Program-made: the position numbers and the translations under genes
Assembly: GCA_002404995.1 (NCBI GenBank)
Contig: DHKY01000006.1
Coordinates: 62,001 to 126,000, forward strand
DNA: 64,000 bases
Origin: Caryophanales bacterium UBA4682
Lineage (GTDB): Bacteria > Bacillota_I > Bacilli_A > RFN20 > CAG-288
Reading direction: 5' to 3'
Part shown: piece by piece, positions 28,672 through 37,876 of the stretch
How positions within the stretch are numbered: the stretch's first letter is position 1
Layout of the letters: each line of letters begins with the position of its first letter
The notes under the pieces: generated by a model
What the model was told of the DNA's origin: nothing
Database searches by the model: none
The model's input: the letters and a program-made list of their open reading frames with translations, nothing else

Positions 28672-28708
28672 TTCCCTGTTTTTTCAGTGCTGTATTCCCT
28701 GTTTTTTC
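28672..28708 (-). promoter_or_regulatory. Paired operator-like repeat upstream of the dead ATPase gene
   Basis: On the gene strand GAAAAAACAGGGAA occurs twice (28672-28685 and 28695-28708), with starts 23 bases apart. The same motif with the same 23-base spacing lies upstream of the intact paralogue at 35947-35983, which argues for a conserved binding site. Confidence 0.65.
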
Positions 28709-28939
28709 GGTATGCATAACAAACAAGCTACACAAAACGCAGGATAATAATAAGAAGAAATTCCAATTTAATTGAATAGGAAGCATTTTACGAGCGTTAC
28801 ATCATGCAATAAAAAATAAAAAAACGAAAGATATAAGAGCAATCGCCTTATAGTTAGTATTCAACAAATGTTCAAAAAAACATATTGTGTTTTTTTGTAT
28901 GATAAACTAAAATATCAGAAAAAGGAGAATATACCATAT

Positions 28940-30028
28940 ATGGAAATTCAGTTTATTCTACTGTTTTCTCTAATTGCGGTATGTCCAAAACACTCCTCTC
29001 CAAACGTAGAACTTCATAGGAGCAAAGCAAGCCAACCTGTTTTGGCTATAAAGCCTTCCTGTGAAGAAATTCAGCTGAAAAACAATTTTTCTTCCTATTA
29101 TTTCAAAAATCTCACAACAAATTATGGCTGAAACGACAAAGGATCCTGTACCTATGTTGCACTAGGAAGGATGCTATCATTCAGGGATACTTATTGGGAT
29201 GATTCAATAATACCGGAATCTTATGATGTGTCGACTATATTGAGTGATGATCAATTTTCATTAAGTCTGGATTCTCCAGGAATTTATCAAGAGCCTTTTC
29301 TAGAATCTTTGAGCAGTCAAGAATACTACAATTTTATCGAACAACATAGTGGTTCCTATTTCCAATTAAAATTAATTCAAATGGGAAAAGAAAAATTCCA
29401 GCAATACAAATTTGATAATACGGATTCACCTTGTGGTTTAACATTAAGTGAACTGATAGAGTTATCACAATATTATATTAAGACCAATAATCTTTCCTCA
29501 AAGTTCTCAGTAAAATACGAAACAAATAGTCCAAAGCAGTTTGCAATAAACAGGATTCAAAAAGGCATACCCGTTGAAATCCGATGCGGAAACAATGCAG
29601 GATCTGGGCACGCGATGATTGCTTACGATTATAACGCAACGACAGATACTATTTACGTACATCCGGGATGGATTGGATTCTCAACTCATAGGTCTTTACA
29701 GGAAACCGGTTATACACAAATTTGGGATGCAACAGCAATCATTCCTTCAAGAGCTCATTCTTGTACAAACAATTATTTATTTACAAAAAATTATTACAGA
29801 CACACACATTGTCCCTGTGACTCTAGCATTCATCCAAATGGGGTGCAAAATCATTCACATATTTTTTCAAGAATCAAACCAGATGGGGAAAACAAATCAT
29901 TTCATATTGCATCATGCTCGTGTGGCCTTTGGAAATATGAAACTCATTACTTCTCAAACAGGTATAGAAGCGATGGGCATACTTATGCCTATTGCTCAAA
30001 ATGCGGAAAAACGTTAATCTATAGTTAG
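28940..30028 (+). pseudogene. Secreted C39-like cysteine peptidase interrupted by an in-frame TGA
   Basis: One frame runs from ATG 28940, with AAGGAG about 12 bases upstream, to TAG 30028, broken only by TGA at 29129-29131. Before the stop is a signal-like start (MEIQFILLFSLIAVC). After it come NDKGSCTYVALG with the likely catalytic Cys and SGHAMIAYDY with the likely His, followed by an IYVHPGW segment. The C-terminal part has repeated Cys-His patches (HTHCPCDSSIH, SCSCG, CSKCGK). TGA is clearly a stop elsewhere in the window, so the gene is probably inactive unless readthrough occurs. A second Met at 29171 lacks the catalytic Cys. Confidence 0.75.
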
Positions 30029-30041
30029 GGAGGAAACAAAA

Positions 30042-30632
30042 ATGAAAAAATCGCTTTTTTTGCTTTCATCTATCCTTCTTCTAACAGGCTGTGTCCACAA
30101 TTCTTCCGAAGAAATCAAATCAAGTGTACCGAAAGGAAGCGTTGACGGGCAATGTATTCAGCGCATCTTTGATTATCAGAAATTTTCAAAGTTCAAAGAA
30201 GGCTTTGATGTTCTGAAAGAGAAGAATCCGAGAAAAATCATCTCCTTCAATTGTGATTCAGAAGATGACTATACCTGCAAATATTCCATATCTGTCATTG
30301 ACTGTGGAGATAAGACAAACACCATCCAAAACAAGGAATATGAAAAGGCATGGTTCCTTTTCGACTTTGAAAAAAAGCACTATGAGGAAGCAAATGGAGC
30401 TGAAAGAAACCTTTCAGCAAAAATCTCCTTCTATATAGAGAACATTAATACCATCGATTCCTTCGATTCAACGAAGATTACCTATGAGCAAAAAGAGAAA
30501 GACAGCTATATCTTCTACTATGACAAAACAGAGCTCTTCAATGCAAAGACTTCCTTCGGATACAGCAGGACAGAAAGGGACAAAGATTCGTTCTTACATT
30601 CCTTGACAGATAAGGCAGTCTATCTTAGCTAA
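30042..30632 (+). CDS. Uncharacterised lipoprotein (196 aa)
   Basis: The lipoprotein signal MKKSLFLLSSILLLTGC is clear, with GGAGG upstream. The rest is a soluble, charged domain with two closely spaced Cys residues near positions 70 and 76 and another near 90. No family recognised. It begins 13 bases after the broken peptidase and is followed by a strong terminator, so it was probably part of the same operon. Confidence 0.8.
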   Translation: MKKSLFLLSSILLLTGCVHNSSEEIKSSVPKGSVDGQCIQRIFDYQKFSKFKEGFDVLKEKNPRKIISFNCDSEDDYTCKYSISVIDCGDKTNTIQNKEYEKAWFLFDFEKKHYEEANGAERNLSAKISFYIENINTIDSFDSTKITYEQKEKDSYIFYYDKTELFNAKTSFGYSRTERDKDSFLHSLTDKAVYLS

Positions 30633-30647
30633 TCAATAATTCACTAG

Positions 30648-30686
30648 AAAACCCGGACCAAAGCACTATTTGTTCCGGGTTTTTTA
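30648..30686 (+). terminator. Rho-independent terminator
   Basis: AACCCGGA (30650-30657) pairs with TCCGGGTT (30674-30681), followed by a T tract. It ends the peptidase-lipoprotein unit. Confidence 0.88.
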
Positions 30687-30795
30687 GTGAAAAATAAAAA
30701 ATTCCTTCTCTTTCCAGAAGGATATTCTCAAAGAAAAATACAATCTTTTTCTTAGCAGAATCTATGCCTTTCAAAAAGATTCAGTGTTTTCGGTT

Positions 30796-30840
30796 TAGCG
30801 ATACGTTACGTATTCGCTATTTTCCAGCAGTTATCGCTGG
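30796..30840 (+). other. Two adjacent hairpins in a 400-base intergenic region
   Basis: TAGCGATACG pairs with CGTATTCGCTA (one bulge), and a few bases on CCAGC pairs with GCTGG around a 7-base loop. The region 30690-31086 has no gene. It holds these hairpins, two LacI-type half-palindromic sites and the promoter zone of the metal ATPase. No known riboswitch is recognised. Confidence 0.4.
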
Positions 30841-30938
30841 AATAATTCCAACGCCAAATTCTTTTTGCTCACGGGCAGATTCCAAGATTTTGTACTGCCA
30901 CGAAGAAAATTATATGCCTACATTTCGATTTTGTAAAC

Positions 30939-31008
30939 TGTAATCCCTTACATTTTTTTGCTTTCTTGGCTTTTCTATCGATATTTTTTGTTTTGTAAGC
31001 AATTACAA
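30939..31008 (+). promoter_or_regulatory. Two LacI/CcpA-like palindromes upstream of the metal ATPase gene
   Basis: TGTAATCCCTTACA (30939-30952) and TTGTAAGCAATTACAA (30993-31008) are palindromes of the form TGTAA-N4-TTACA. They resemble catabolite-response (cre) sites, although the central CG of the consensus is CC or CA here. A copy with a perfect CG centre lies at 48870-48883. Confidence 0.45.
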
Positions 31009-31040
31009 GGATAAATAAAGGAAAATCTGTTGATTTTAAT

Positions 31041-31064
31041 ATATGAACATATTATCATATGAAC
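31041..31064 (+). promoter_or_regulatory. ArsR/SmtB-operator-like repeat of the metal ATPase gene
   Basis: ATATGAAC occurs twice, 16 bases apart (31041-31048 and 31057-31064), separated by an AT-rich core with a CATAT-TATC-ATATG hairpin. This resembles operators of ArsR/SmtB zinc or cadmium sensors. It lies 23 bases before the ATPase start; a SmtB-like sensor gene is at 37877-38260. Confidence 0.5.
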
Positions 31065-31086
31065 GCATCTTCAAATGAGGTGGTTT

Positions 31087-33075
31087 ATGGATACCTGCGA
31101 GTGTGAAAAAGAAAGAGAAGAAAAAGAAGAACAAAAAGAAAAAAGAATCAATCTGATTCTGTTTTTCTTCGGAGCAATCTGTTTACTTATTGCTTTTATC
31201 TTACAAAAAGTAGGAGAGAAACAAGGCAGTGAATTCTCTGATATCAGTTATGCCAGGTTTTCCAATCCGGATTTCTATCATTCCTTAGGATTTGTTTCCT
31301 TCCTTCTCTATACCATCGGATATCTTCCTCTTCTGATCAAAATCGGTCACGAAAGGATAGAAGAAAGGAAGGAAGGCGAGATTCTGAACGAAAACACCTT
31401 AAGGCTGATTGCAACCCTTGGTGCCTATGGAATCAACGAATATCCGGAAGCTCTGTTTGTCATTCTCTTTTCCATTATCGGAGAGAGGCTGGAAGACTAT
31501 GCAAGCGACAGATCCAAAAAATCCATCAAGAAGCTGGTCAATAATAGGCCTCTGTATGCACACACGATCAAAGAGGATGGCACTCTCTTCGACCAAGATC
31601 CTTCCAGACTGAAAGTCGGCGACCGGATAGAAGTCCGTCCAGGAGAGAAAATCTCCGTGGATGGAAAGATTCTTCATGGTATCACTTCACTTGATCTTTC
31701 TTCCATCAACGGAGAATCTCTTCCGAAAGATGCAAAAGAAGGAGACAGGGTCTACTCTGGTTCCATCAATCTCGATTCTGTTATCGTCATAGAAGTCGAA
31801 AAAGAATTCAAGAACTCCACGCTTTCGAAAATCAGGGACCTTGTGGAAAACGAACAAGGAAAGAAAGCCAAAAGCGAACGCTTCATTACCAAATTTGCTA
31901 AATACTACACTCCTGCTGTTATTCTGATTGCTCTTATCACCTTCATCACCGGGTACGGATTATCCGGATTCAACTGGGCAGAAGGAGGAGAGAAATGGCT
32001 TTATGAAGCTCTTTCGATACTTCTTATTTCCTGTCCTTGTGCCCTTGTTATCTCTGTCCCAATCACTTTCTTTGCCGGAATCGGATCCGGATCGAAATAC
32101 GGAATTCTCTTCAAGGGATCCGTTGCCATTGAGAACAGGTCAAAAGCAGATACCTTTATTTTTGATAAAACCGGAACTCTAACCAAAGGTAACTTTGTCT
32201 TAGTCAACAAACCAGAAGAAAACTATCTGAAAATCGCAGCTTCCTTAGAGGGGAAATCCACACATCCTCTTGCCAAGGCAATTTCCAACGCCTATCACGG
32301 AGACATTCTTGAAGTCGTGGACTTCCAGAATATTCCCGGACATGGCATCAAAGGAACGATTGATGGTATCGCCTACCTTATTGGAAATATTGATTATCTC
32401 AAGCAAAACAATGTAAAGAACATTAGACAGGAAGAGACTCCATATAAAGTCCTCTATCTTGGAATCAGAGACGGCGACTATTTGTCCTCTTTCATCGTCA
32501 AAGACGAAGTAAAAGAAGAGGCAAAAACAGCAAGGAAAGAACTAGAGGAAAACGGAAGGAAGAGAAGTATCGTTCTTTCCGGAGACGACCAGAAAATCGT
32601 GACTGCTTCTTTAGAAGAAACCGGGGTAAAAGAAGGACATGGAGAGCTTTTACCAGAAGAAAAGCTGAAACGCGTGAAAGAACTCGCCTCCAATGGCAAA
32701 GTCTGTTATGTCGGAGATGGAATCAATGACTCTCCTTCTCTCTTAGCTGCAAATGTCGGTGTCAGCAGGGGAGCCCTTGGCTCCGATGCTGCCATCGAAG
32801 CAAGCGACGTCGTCATCATGGATGACAGTTTAACCAAAGTCAGTGAAGCAAAGCACCTTTCGAAGAAAACAAGGCGTGTCAGGATCTTTGGTATTATTCT
32901 CTCTATCGGATTAAAGGTCCTCAGGATGATCTTGGTCTTAACAGGTGTCAGGGGTGACTACGCAAGGATTGTAGCCGGTGTATCAGATACCGGTGTCAGG
33001 ATTATCTCTGTCCTGAATGCACTGAGAATGCTGTTCTACAAGCCAAAGTATCTAAACCAGAAGACAGAAAAATAA
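31087..33075 (+). CDS. Heavy-metal P1B-type ATPase (Zn/Cd/Pb exporter type)
   Basis: The pump uses ATP to export soft metal ions. The start at 31087 has GAGGTGG 6 bases upstream. Seen in order: a short Cys-Glu-Cys N-terminal tail instead of a full metal-binding domain, the actuator loop (NGESLPKD), the CPC motif in SCPCALVIS (near residue 315), the phosphorylation site DKTGTLTKG (near 359), the HP motif in STHPLAKA, and the hinge GDGINDSP (near 543). AGG codons sit where the family has Met, for example VS-M-GALGSD (32767-32769). The CPC type and context with a SmtB-like sensor favour Zn/Cd. It has fewer N-terminal helices than longer relatives. Confidence 0.93.
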   Translation: MDTCECEKEREEKEEQKEKRINLILFFFGAICLLIAFILQKVGEKQGSEFSDISYARFSNPDFYHSLGFVSFLLYTIGYLPLLIKIGHERIEERKEGEILNENTLRLIATLGAYGINEYPEALFVILFSIIGERLEDYASDRSKKSIKKLVNNRPLYAHTIKEDGTLFDQDPSRLKVGDRIEVRPGEKISVDGKILHGITSLDLSSINGESLPKDAKEGDRVYSGSINLDSVIVIEVEKEFKNSTLSKIRDLVENEQGKKAKSERFITKFAKYYTPAVILIALITFITGYGLSGFNWAEGGEKWLYEALSILLISCPCALVISVPITFFAGIGSGSKYGILFKGSVAIENRSKADTFIFDKTGTLTKGNFVLVNKPEENYLKIAASLEGKSTHPLAKAISNAYHGDILEVVDFQNIPGHGIKGTIDGIAYLIGNIDYLKQNNVKNIRQEETPYKVLYLGIRDGDYLSSFIVKDEVKEEAKTARKELEENGRKRSIVLSGDDQKIVTASLEETGVKEGHGELLPEEKLKRVKELASNGKVCYVGDGINDSPSLLAANVGVSRGALGSDAAIEASDVVIMDDSLTKVSEAKHLSKKTRRVRIFGIILSIGLKVLRMILVLTGVRGDYARIVAGVSDTGVRIISVLNALRMLFYKPKYLNQKTEK

Positions 33076-33097
33076 ATTCAATTCTGTATCATCGAAT

Positions 33098-33130
33098 GCT
33101 GACTAGCATCATGGCTGGTCAGCTTTTTCT
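33098..33130 (+). terminator. Rho-independent terminator of the ATPase gene
   Basis: GCTGAC (33098-33103) and GTCAGC (33118-33123) form the outer stem with further pairing inside, followed by TTTTTCTTTT. Confidence 0.8.
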
Positions 33131-33164
33131 TTTCTGTCCAAACTGCTTTCCATCGCTTTTCTAT

Positions 33165-33230
33165 GCTTCATTTATTGCTTCATTTATTGCTTCATTTATT
33201 GCTTCATTTATTGCTTCATTTATTGCTTCA
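33165..33230 (+). repeat. 12-bp tandem repeat (5.5 copies) in a promoter
   Basis: The unit GCTTCATTTATT is repeated perfectly five and a half times. Directly downstream, TAAAAT (33234-33239) is a good -10. TTGCTT inside the repeat (33211-33216) sits exactly 17 bases before it as a -35, so the array supplies the promoter of the next gene. Confidence 0.9.
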
Positions 33231-33260
33231 TGGTAAAATAGGCATGAATCAGGAGGGGGT

Positions 33261-34535
33261 ATGACAGAGACAGAAAGAATAGAATTCAAGGAAATTTTGA
33301 ACGATAAATTTGAAAAAGAAATCGTAGCATTCCTAAATTCTAGGAAAGGCGGAGAATTATATATAGGAATGAATGACAAAGGCACACCAATAGGAATTGA
33401 AAACATCGACTTGACCGAACGTCAGATTAAAGATCGAATTAAAAACAATATCTCTCCGAATACGACTGGATTATTCGAAATTGTCACATCTAGGAAAAAA
33501 GATTATATTCAAATCATAGTTTCCAGCGGGAATCAGAAACCATACTACATCAAAAAATATGGAAGGTGTCCAGAAGGCTGTTATATACGAATTGGGTCAT
33601 CGGCTGAGAAAAGGAATGAAGAAAGGATTTTTTCTCTCTTTCAGAAAAGAGAAAAAAGAACCCTAACAAGCATTGAGTCCGATAACCAAAATCTAACATT
33701 TAGCTATCTGAGAGATCGATATGCTAAGGCTGGTTTTGATGTAGGGGACAATTTCGAATACCAATTAGAACTTTATACAAAAGAGAAACGTTTTAATCGC
33801 CTAGCTTTTCTTTTATCGGACCAGTTCTCTTCTCCGATTCAATATGCCAAATATTCCGGAGATGATGTCTTTGATTTAGTAGAGCAAAAAACATTTGTAA
33901 ATCAGTCTATAATCAAAACCTCTTCTGAATTGCTCTCCTTTTTACAGTCTCGTAACAGGACTTATACACAAATCACCCCGACTGGAAGAGAAGATAAATC
34001 AAAGTTTAATTCCATTGCTCTCCGTGAACTGATTGTCAATGCACTTGTCCATAACGACTATAAAGGAGACGGCCTTCCAACATTCGAGGAATTCTCAAAC
34101 CGCTTTGAGATTTCCTCTCTGGGCGGTCTTCCGGAAGGATTCACAAAAAAGGATTTCTTCGAAGGATACTCATTACCGACCAATCCGGAATTAATCCGTG
34201 TTTTCCGTGATTTAGGATATGCCGAACGATTAGGGACTGGAATTCGCCGTGTTCTTAAGTTTTACCCGGAACAGATTTTCTACTTCTCTCCTAGTTTCCT
34301 ACGTGTCAGTGTTCCTTTCTATCATCCAAAAGAAAACGATAACGAAAAACAGGATAATCGTTCAAAGATTCTTGCATTAATCAAACAGAATCCATCTATT
34401 ACCAGAAAAGAACTGGCAGAGGTAACCGGATTATCCTCGTCTACCATATATCGAGAAATCAAAAGCCTTGTAAAAGAAAAGAAACTCGTTCGTCAAGGAT
34501 CCAACAAAAAAGGATACTGGCTTATCAGAAAATAA
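33261..34535 (+). CDS. AlbA_2 (DNA-binding)/RecG-like domain transcription regulator (424 aa)
   Basis: The N-terminal part (TERIEFKEIL, then EIVAFLNSRKGGELYIGMNDKG and GIENIDLTE) is the AlbA_2 DNA-binding or Schlafen-like domain. The middle carries the conserved ALRELIVNALVHNDY block and the LGTGIRRVL segment typical of RecG-like C-terminal helicase-related regulators. The last 60 residues form a winged helix-turn-helix (ITRKELAEVTGLSSSTIYREIKSLVKEKKL). AGGAGGGGG gives the ribosome binding site. Such proteins are often encoded in mobile or defence-rich regions. The tandem repeat at its promoter may be its own binding site; that is inference. Confidence 0.88.
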   Translation: MTETERIEFKEILNDKFEKEIVAFLNSRKGGELYIGMNDKGTPIGIENIDLTERQIKDRIKNNISPNTTGLFEIVTSRKKDYIQIIVSSGNQKPYYIKKYGRCPEGCYIRIGSSAEKRNEERIFSLFQKREKRTLTSIESDNQNLTFSYLRDRYAKAGFDVGDNFEYQLELYTKEKRFNRLAFLLSDQFSSPIQYAKYSGDDVFDLVEQKTFVNQSIIKTSSELLSFLQSRNRTYTQITPTGREDKSKFNSIALRELIVNALVHNDYKGDGLPTFEEFSNRFEISSLGGLPEGFTKKDFFEGYSLPTNPELIRVFRDLGYAERLGTGIRRVLKFYPEQIFYFSPSFLRVSVPFYHPKENDNEKQDNRSKILALIKQNPSITRKELAEVTGLSSSTIYREIKSLVKEKKLVRQGSNKKGYWLIRK

Positions 34536-34559
34536 AGAACTGGAAAAAATAGCCGAAAG

Positions 34560-34604
34560 GCACGGAACAACTTCGAACCATTCGATTCTATTCCGTGCTT
34601 TTAT
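34560..34604. terminator. Shared terminator between convergent genes
   Basis: GCACGGAA (34560-34567) pairs with TTCCGTGC (34591-34598) with T after it on one side and A before it on the other. It serves the regulator gene and the convergent ATPase gene. Confidence 0.75.
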
Positions 34605-34625
34605 TTGAATAAGTTCCGATGAACG

Positions 34626-35906
34626 TTAGGCTCTGAGCCTGTTGATGGGAACGACATAGATTCCGTCTTTTCGACGATACAAAGGCCCAAACCCAGTAAG
34701 AATCCTCCTAAAGGAAGGAGCCGATACACTGCTCTTAGTTGCAAGCTTTTCTTTAAGGCGATTCAAACGACTTGCTCCGTATTCTGTCAAGTCGAGCCCG
34801 CCAAGTTTGATTTCAATTGGTGCCCATCTGCCATCATTGAGATGGATAACCGCATCGCACTCTAGTCCGGTATTATCTCGGTAATGACGAATCCTTCCGC
34901 CAATGGTATTCCTATAAACACGCAAATCTCTAACTGCCCTGTCTTCGAAAAGCAATCCAAAGGAATTCCTATCCGATAATAAATCCTGTGGGGTGATATC
35001 TAATGCACAGCAAGCAATCGAAGGATCGACGAAATGCCGAGTCGGAGAGGACCTAATCGCCGTCTTGGAACGGATTTCCGGGCACCAGGCTTCCCTATCT
35101 TCCAGAATAAAAAGATCTTTCAAGGCCGACTGATACTCTTTAAACGTCTTTACATCCATTGCTCTTTCATCATTCTGTTTCACATCATTGATCCTAGTTT
35201 TCATTGAAGCTTCGGTAGATATGTTCCGAGCATAGGATTTTAAAACCATCCGAAGTGTATCGGTTTTCCTATTGCGGTATTCTGGATTATCACTTTCGCT
35301 AAAAGTAAACAGCGAATCAAAATAGTTTTTCGTCACTTCAAGAGCAGACTGCCGATCCGTGACTGCTAATGATAAAGGCCAACCGCCTCGACAAAGTAAA
35401 TAGGACAAATCTTGGATTGTGAAGTCCTGGTTTGAATCAAGCACATCTTGGTCTGGATAGTCAAAGAGAGATTCTAAGGAAATCTTTCCAGTTGAATCAA
35501 GAGACTCAAACAGAGACATTGGCATCCTTTTGAGAGGGACGATACGCCCTGCTCCAGTATGCTGGATTTCAAGTCGATCTGGCGGAGTGGCACTTCCGGT
35601 AAGCAAATACTTTCCGAATTCATATTTGATATCAAGATCTTCCTTCACGTAGTTCCATATGTCGGGGATTTTCTGCCACTCATCAATTAAATGCGGGGCT
35701 TCCCCTGACAATGCAATCCGTGGATCTAATTTTGCCCTTCGAATAGCATTCCTAGTATTGATACGATAGATGCTCTTTGCAAATACAGAGCAAGTTGTCG
35801 TTTTCCCACAGAATTTTGGTCCTGTAACTAAAACAGCTCCAGAAGTCTGAAGTTTCGATTGGATTGATTTTTCAATATATCGTGTGTAGTATTTTGGCTT
35901 ATCCAT
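34626..35906 (-). CDS. AAA ATPase with C-terminal DUF4143 domain (426 aa)
   Basis: The N-terminal half is a AAA-14-type ATPase: Walker A GPKFCGKTT (near residue 30), an HLIDEWQ Walker B-like motif, and a sensor segment YLLTGSATPP. The C-terminal half is DUF4143 (TRHFVDPSIACCALDI, then FEDRAVRDLRVY, NTGLECDAVIH and the nuclease-like EIKLGG). These genes are common and multi-copy in gut bacteria; their role is not established. The protein is the intact paralogue of the broken gene at 27356-28635. Two GAAAAAACAGGGAA sites precede it. Confidence 0.92.
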   Translation of the reverse strand: MDKPKYYTRYIEKSIQSKLQTSGAVLVTGPKFCGKTTTCSVFAKSIYRINTRNAIRRAKLDPRIALSGEAPHLIDEWQKIPDIWNYVKEDLDIKYEFGKYLLTGSATPPDRLEIQHTGAGRIVPLKRMPMSLFESLDSTGKISLESLFDYPDQDVLDSNQDFTIQDLSYLLCRGGWPLSLAVTDRQSALEVTKNYFDSLFTFSESDNPEYRNRKTDTLRMVLKSYARNISTEASMKTRINDVKQNDERAMDVKTFKEYQSALKDLFILEDREAWCPEIRSKTAIRSSPTRHFVDPSIACCALDITPQDLLSDRNSFGLLFEDRAVRDLRVYRNTIGGRIRHYRDNTGLECDAVIHLNDGRWAPIEIKLGGLDLTEYGASRLNRLKEKLATKSSVSAPSFRRILTGFGPLYRRKDGIYVVPINRLRA

Positions 35907-35946
35907 GTAAATAAATATAGAATTAAATCACATTATTGTCAATATT

Positions 35947-35983
35947 TTCCCTGTTTTTTCAATTGTTTATTCCCTGTTTTTTC
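35947..35983 (-). promoter_or_regulatory. Paired operator-like repeat upstream of the intact ATPase gene
   Basis: GAAAAAACAGGGAA on the gene strand occurs at 35947-35960 and 35970-35983, starts 23 bases apart (about two helical turns). The arrangement is identical to that before the dead paralogue, while the DNA around it differs. Confidence 0.7.
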
Positions 35984-36045
35984 AATCATTAATTCCTCAA
36001 TTATTCATTTTTCCAGCTTTTCCAATAAATCCCGAATAAGAAAAT

Positions 36046-36076
36046 CATCCAGGTCTATGTGGGCCTGGATGACTTT
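36046..36076. terminator. Terminator of the 563-aa lipoprotein gene
   Basis: CATCCAGG (36046-36053) pairs with CCTGGATG (36064-36071), flanked by A-rich and T-rich tracts, just past the stop of the minus-strand gene. Confidence 0.75.
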
Positions 36077-36082
36077 TATCTT

Positions 36083-37774
36083 CTAATCTTCGTCGTAATA
36101 GTACTTCCTGGTGACAAGGTATGCGTGTGTTTCCGAGCGGAATAAGCTTGTGTCTTCCAGTGATACCTTATAGAGATAACGAACTGTTTTCGAATGGTTC
36201 TGGGTATCATAGATGTCAGAATATTCCTCACAGGTTACATTGGATGGATTCTTTCCGCTGAAAGAAGCAACGTAGGTTGACTGATTGAACGGATAAATCC
36301 TATTGTCAGTAATAACCCTTCCTTGATTCAGATACGATAAGTAGTCTGAGGAAACAGCGTTTCCATCATTCAGATGATATTTGGATTCCCCATACTTATT
36401 TGCACGGATTCTCAATCCATTGAAAGTAAAATCGGAAATGAAATCATAGCTTTGAGAAGGATCATTGACAATACTTGAATGGTCGCATTCATGATATTTG
36501 CCTTGTTTGTCTTTGTAGAGAATGGTCGTAGTATTTAAGCTGACAATACTATTGACATTATCCAGCAACGTACGATTATCATCTTTTCTCCTTACAAAGC
36601 AGTTCGAATCGGATTGGAGATAGATAGTTGAAGGATTTACTAGATACTTTTTGTAATCTATCCTAGAATCACAGTAATTGGATTTCCGAATGGCTAGTTT
36701 GTCTGACACATAAGCCATCTGACACTTACTAGTTTCCGCGATTCCTTCTTTGCCTAATGGATAATAAACTAAATAACTTCCGGTAACGACTTTATAATCC
36801 TTTCCATCAAACTTCCTTGATTCATAGACCGGATAGACGTTCTTGACTAGGAAATCGAGGTTATCATGGTAACTTATTTTTCCACTATCGAGATTCAATT
36901 CATAAGAATAAGCGTGATAACGATTCCGGCTGTCCTTTTCGGAGGTGTACTCCTCGAATCCGTAATAGAAAAGTTTTCCGTTCCCAGTGATCAAGGAAGT
37001 GTTTTTCTTAGGAAAGGCTGAACTGTTCCTATCACCAATCCTATTTAAGTGTTTATCAAAGATCCTCGAGCTAGAATCACTGACATAATTTTCACTATTA
37101 AATCCTCTTTCATAGAGATGATGATACTTGACTGGATTTTTGACAACTCCACTTATTGAATTGGAGTTGTATTGTTCTTCATTGATTACTTCTGACTTAA
37201 GATTGCCATCATTGTCAGTATAAGATGCGAAATAATATGATTCATGGTTTGTACTCTTTGTTATCTTATAAAAATCTATTCCATAGTAGTTCCTTGATTT
37301 GCTTTCCAACCGATAGCTTCCGCGATTGATATTACAAAGCTTTTTACCAGTCAGAGTACTATAAATGCTAAAATCTGCGCTTCCTTCATTGATACCAATG
37401 AAGTGATTCAAGCCAAAAGTAAAGTAACACTTGCTTTTATTAAAACCATCGCCCACATTACTTGAATTCCTCTCAAGTGCAGAGGTGGAGAGTGTGACAG
37501 AAGGAGAAATCAGAAGGATAGTGTAGGTCTTTGTGCTTCCTGTACTGTTTTCATTGGATTTATACCTGATATTACCATCAGTAGTATAGGAAGTGAAATC
37601 CTCGATTTCTTCCCTGCTGACTGTTTCTATATTCTGTTTCTTATCGGTCTTCTCATCAATAATCGTTGCCCTCTTCTTCCTATCGGAAAAGGAAAGACTG
37701 TTTAAGGATTTCCCATTGGAACATCCTGTTAAGACCACAAGAGAAAATAAAGATAATATAAGATTCTTTTTCAT
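36083..37774 (-). CDS. Uncharacterised large lipoprotein (563 aa)
   Basis: The signal MKKNLILSLFSLVVLTGC marks a lipoprotein, likely exposed on the cell surface. The mature part is rich in Tyr, Ser, Asn and Asp and looks beta-rich, with repeated short segments such as GKLFYYGFEEY, YLVYYPLGKEG and TTILYKDKQGKYHEC that could be WD/propeller-like blades; this is only an impression. No catalytic motif is seen and the family is not recognised. It stands alone between terminators, upstream on the same strand of the AAA ATPase gene. Confidence 0.85.
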   Translation of the reverse strand: MKKNLILSLFSLVVLTGCSNGKSLNSLSFSDRKKRATIIDEKTDKKQNIETVSREEIEDFTSYTTDGNIRYKSNENSTGSTKTYTILLISPSVTLSTSALERNSSNVGDGFNKSKCYFTFGLNHFIGINEGSADFSIYSTLTGKKLCNINRGSYRLESKSRNYYGIDFYKITKSTNHESYYFASYTDNDGNLKSEVINEEQYNSNSISGVVKNPVKYHHLYERGFNSENYVSDSSSRIFDKHLNRIGDRNSSAFPKKNTSLITGNGKLFYYGFEEYTSEKDSRNRYHAYSYELNLDSGKISYHDNLDFLVKNVYPVYESRKFDGKDYKVVTGSYLVYYPLGKEGIAETSKCQMAYVSDKLAIRKSNYCDSRIDYKKYLVNPSTIYLQSDSNCFVRRKDDNRTLLDNVNSIVSLNTTTILYKDKQGKYHECDHSSIVNDPSQSYDFISDFTFNGLRIRANKYGESKYHLNDGNAVSSDYLSYLNQGRVITDNRIYPFNQSTYVASFSGKNPSNVTCEEYSDIYDTQNHSKTVRYLYKVSLEDTSLFRSETHAYLVTRKYYYDED

Positions 37775-37876
37775 TGGTATTCCTCCATATATTTATTATA
37801 TGAGATATCCAAGGAACAATACAATCTTTCAAACTTTCAAAAAGGATCCTTGCAGACTTGCTCTTTGCTTTGATAC

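Noticed and set aside
29129..29131. TGA read as Trp genome-wide (Mycoplasma-like code 4)
   Set aside because: recF, rnpA and other intact genes end with TGA right at overlapping starts of the next gene, and conserved Trp are TGG.
33165..33230. CRISPR array
   Set aside because: Units are 12 bp, head to tail with no spacers.
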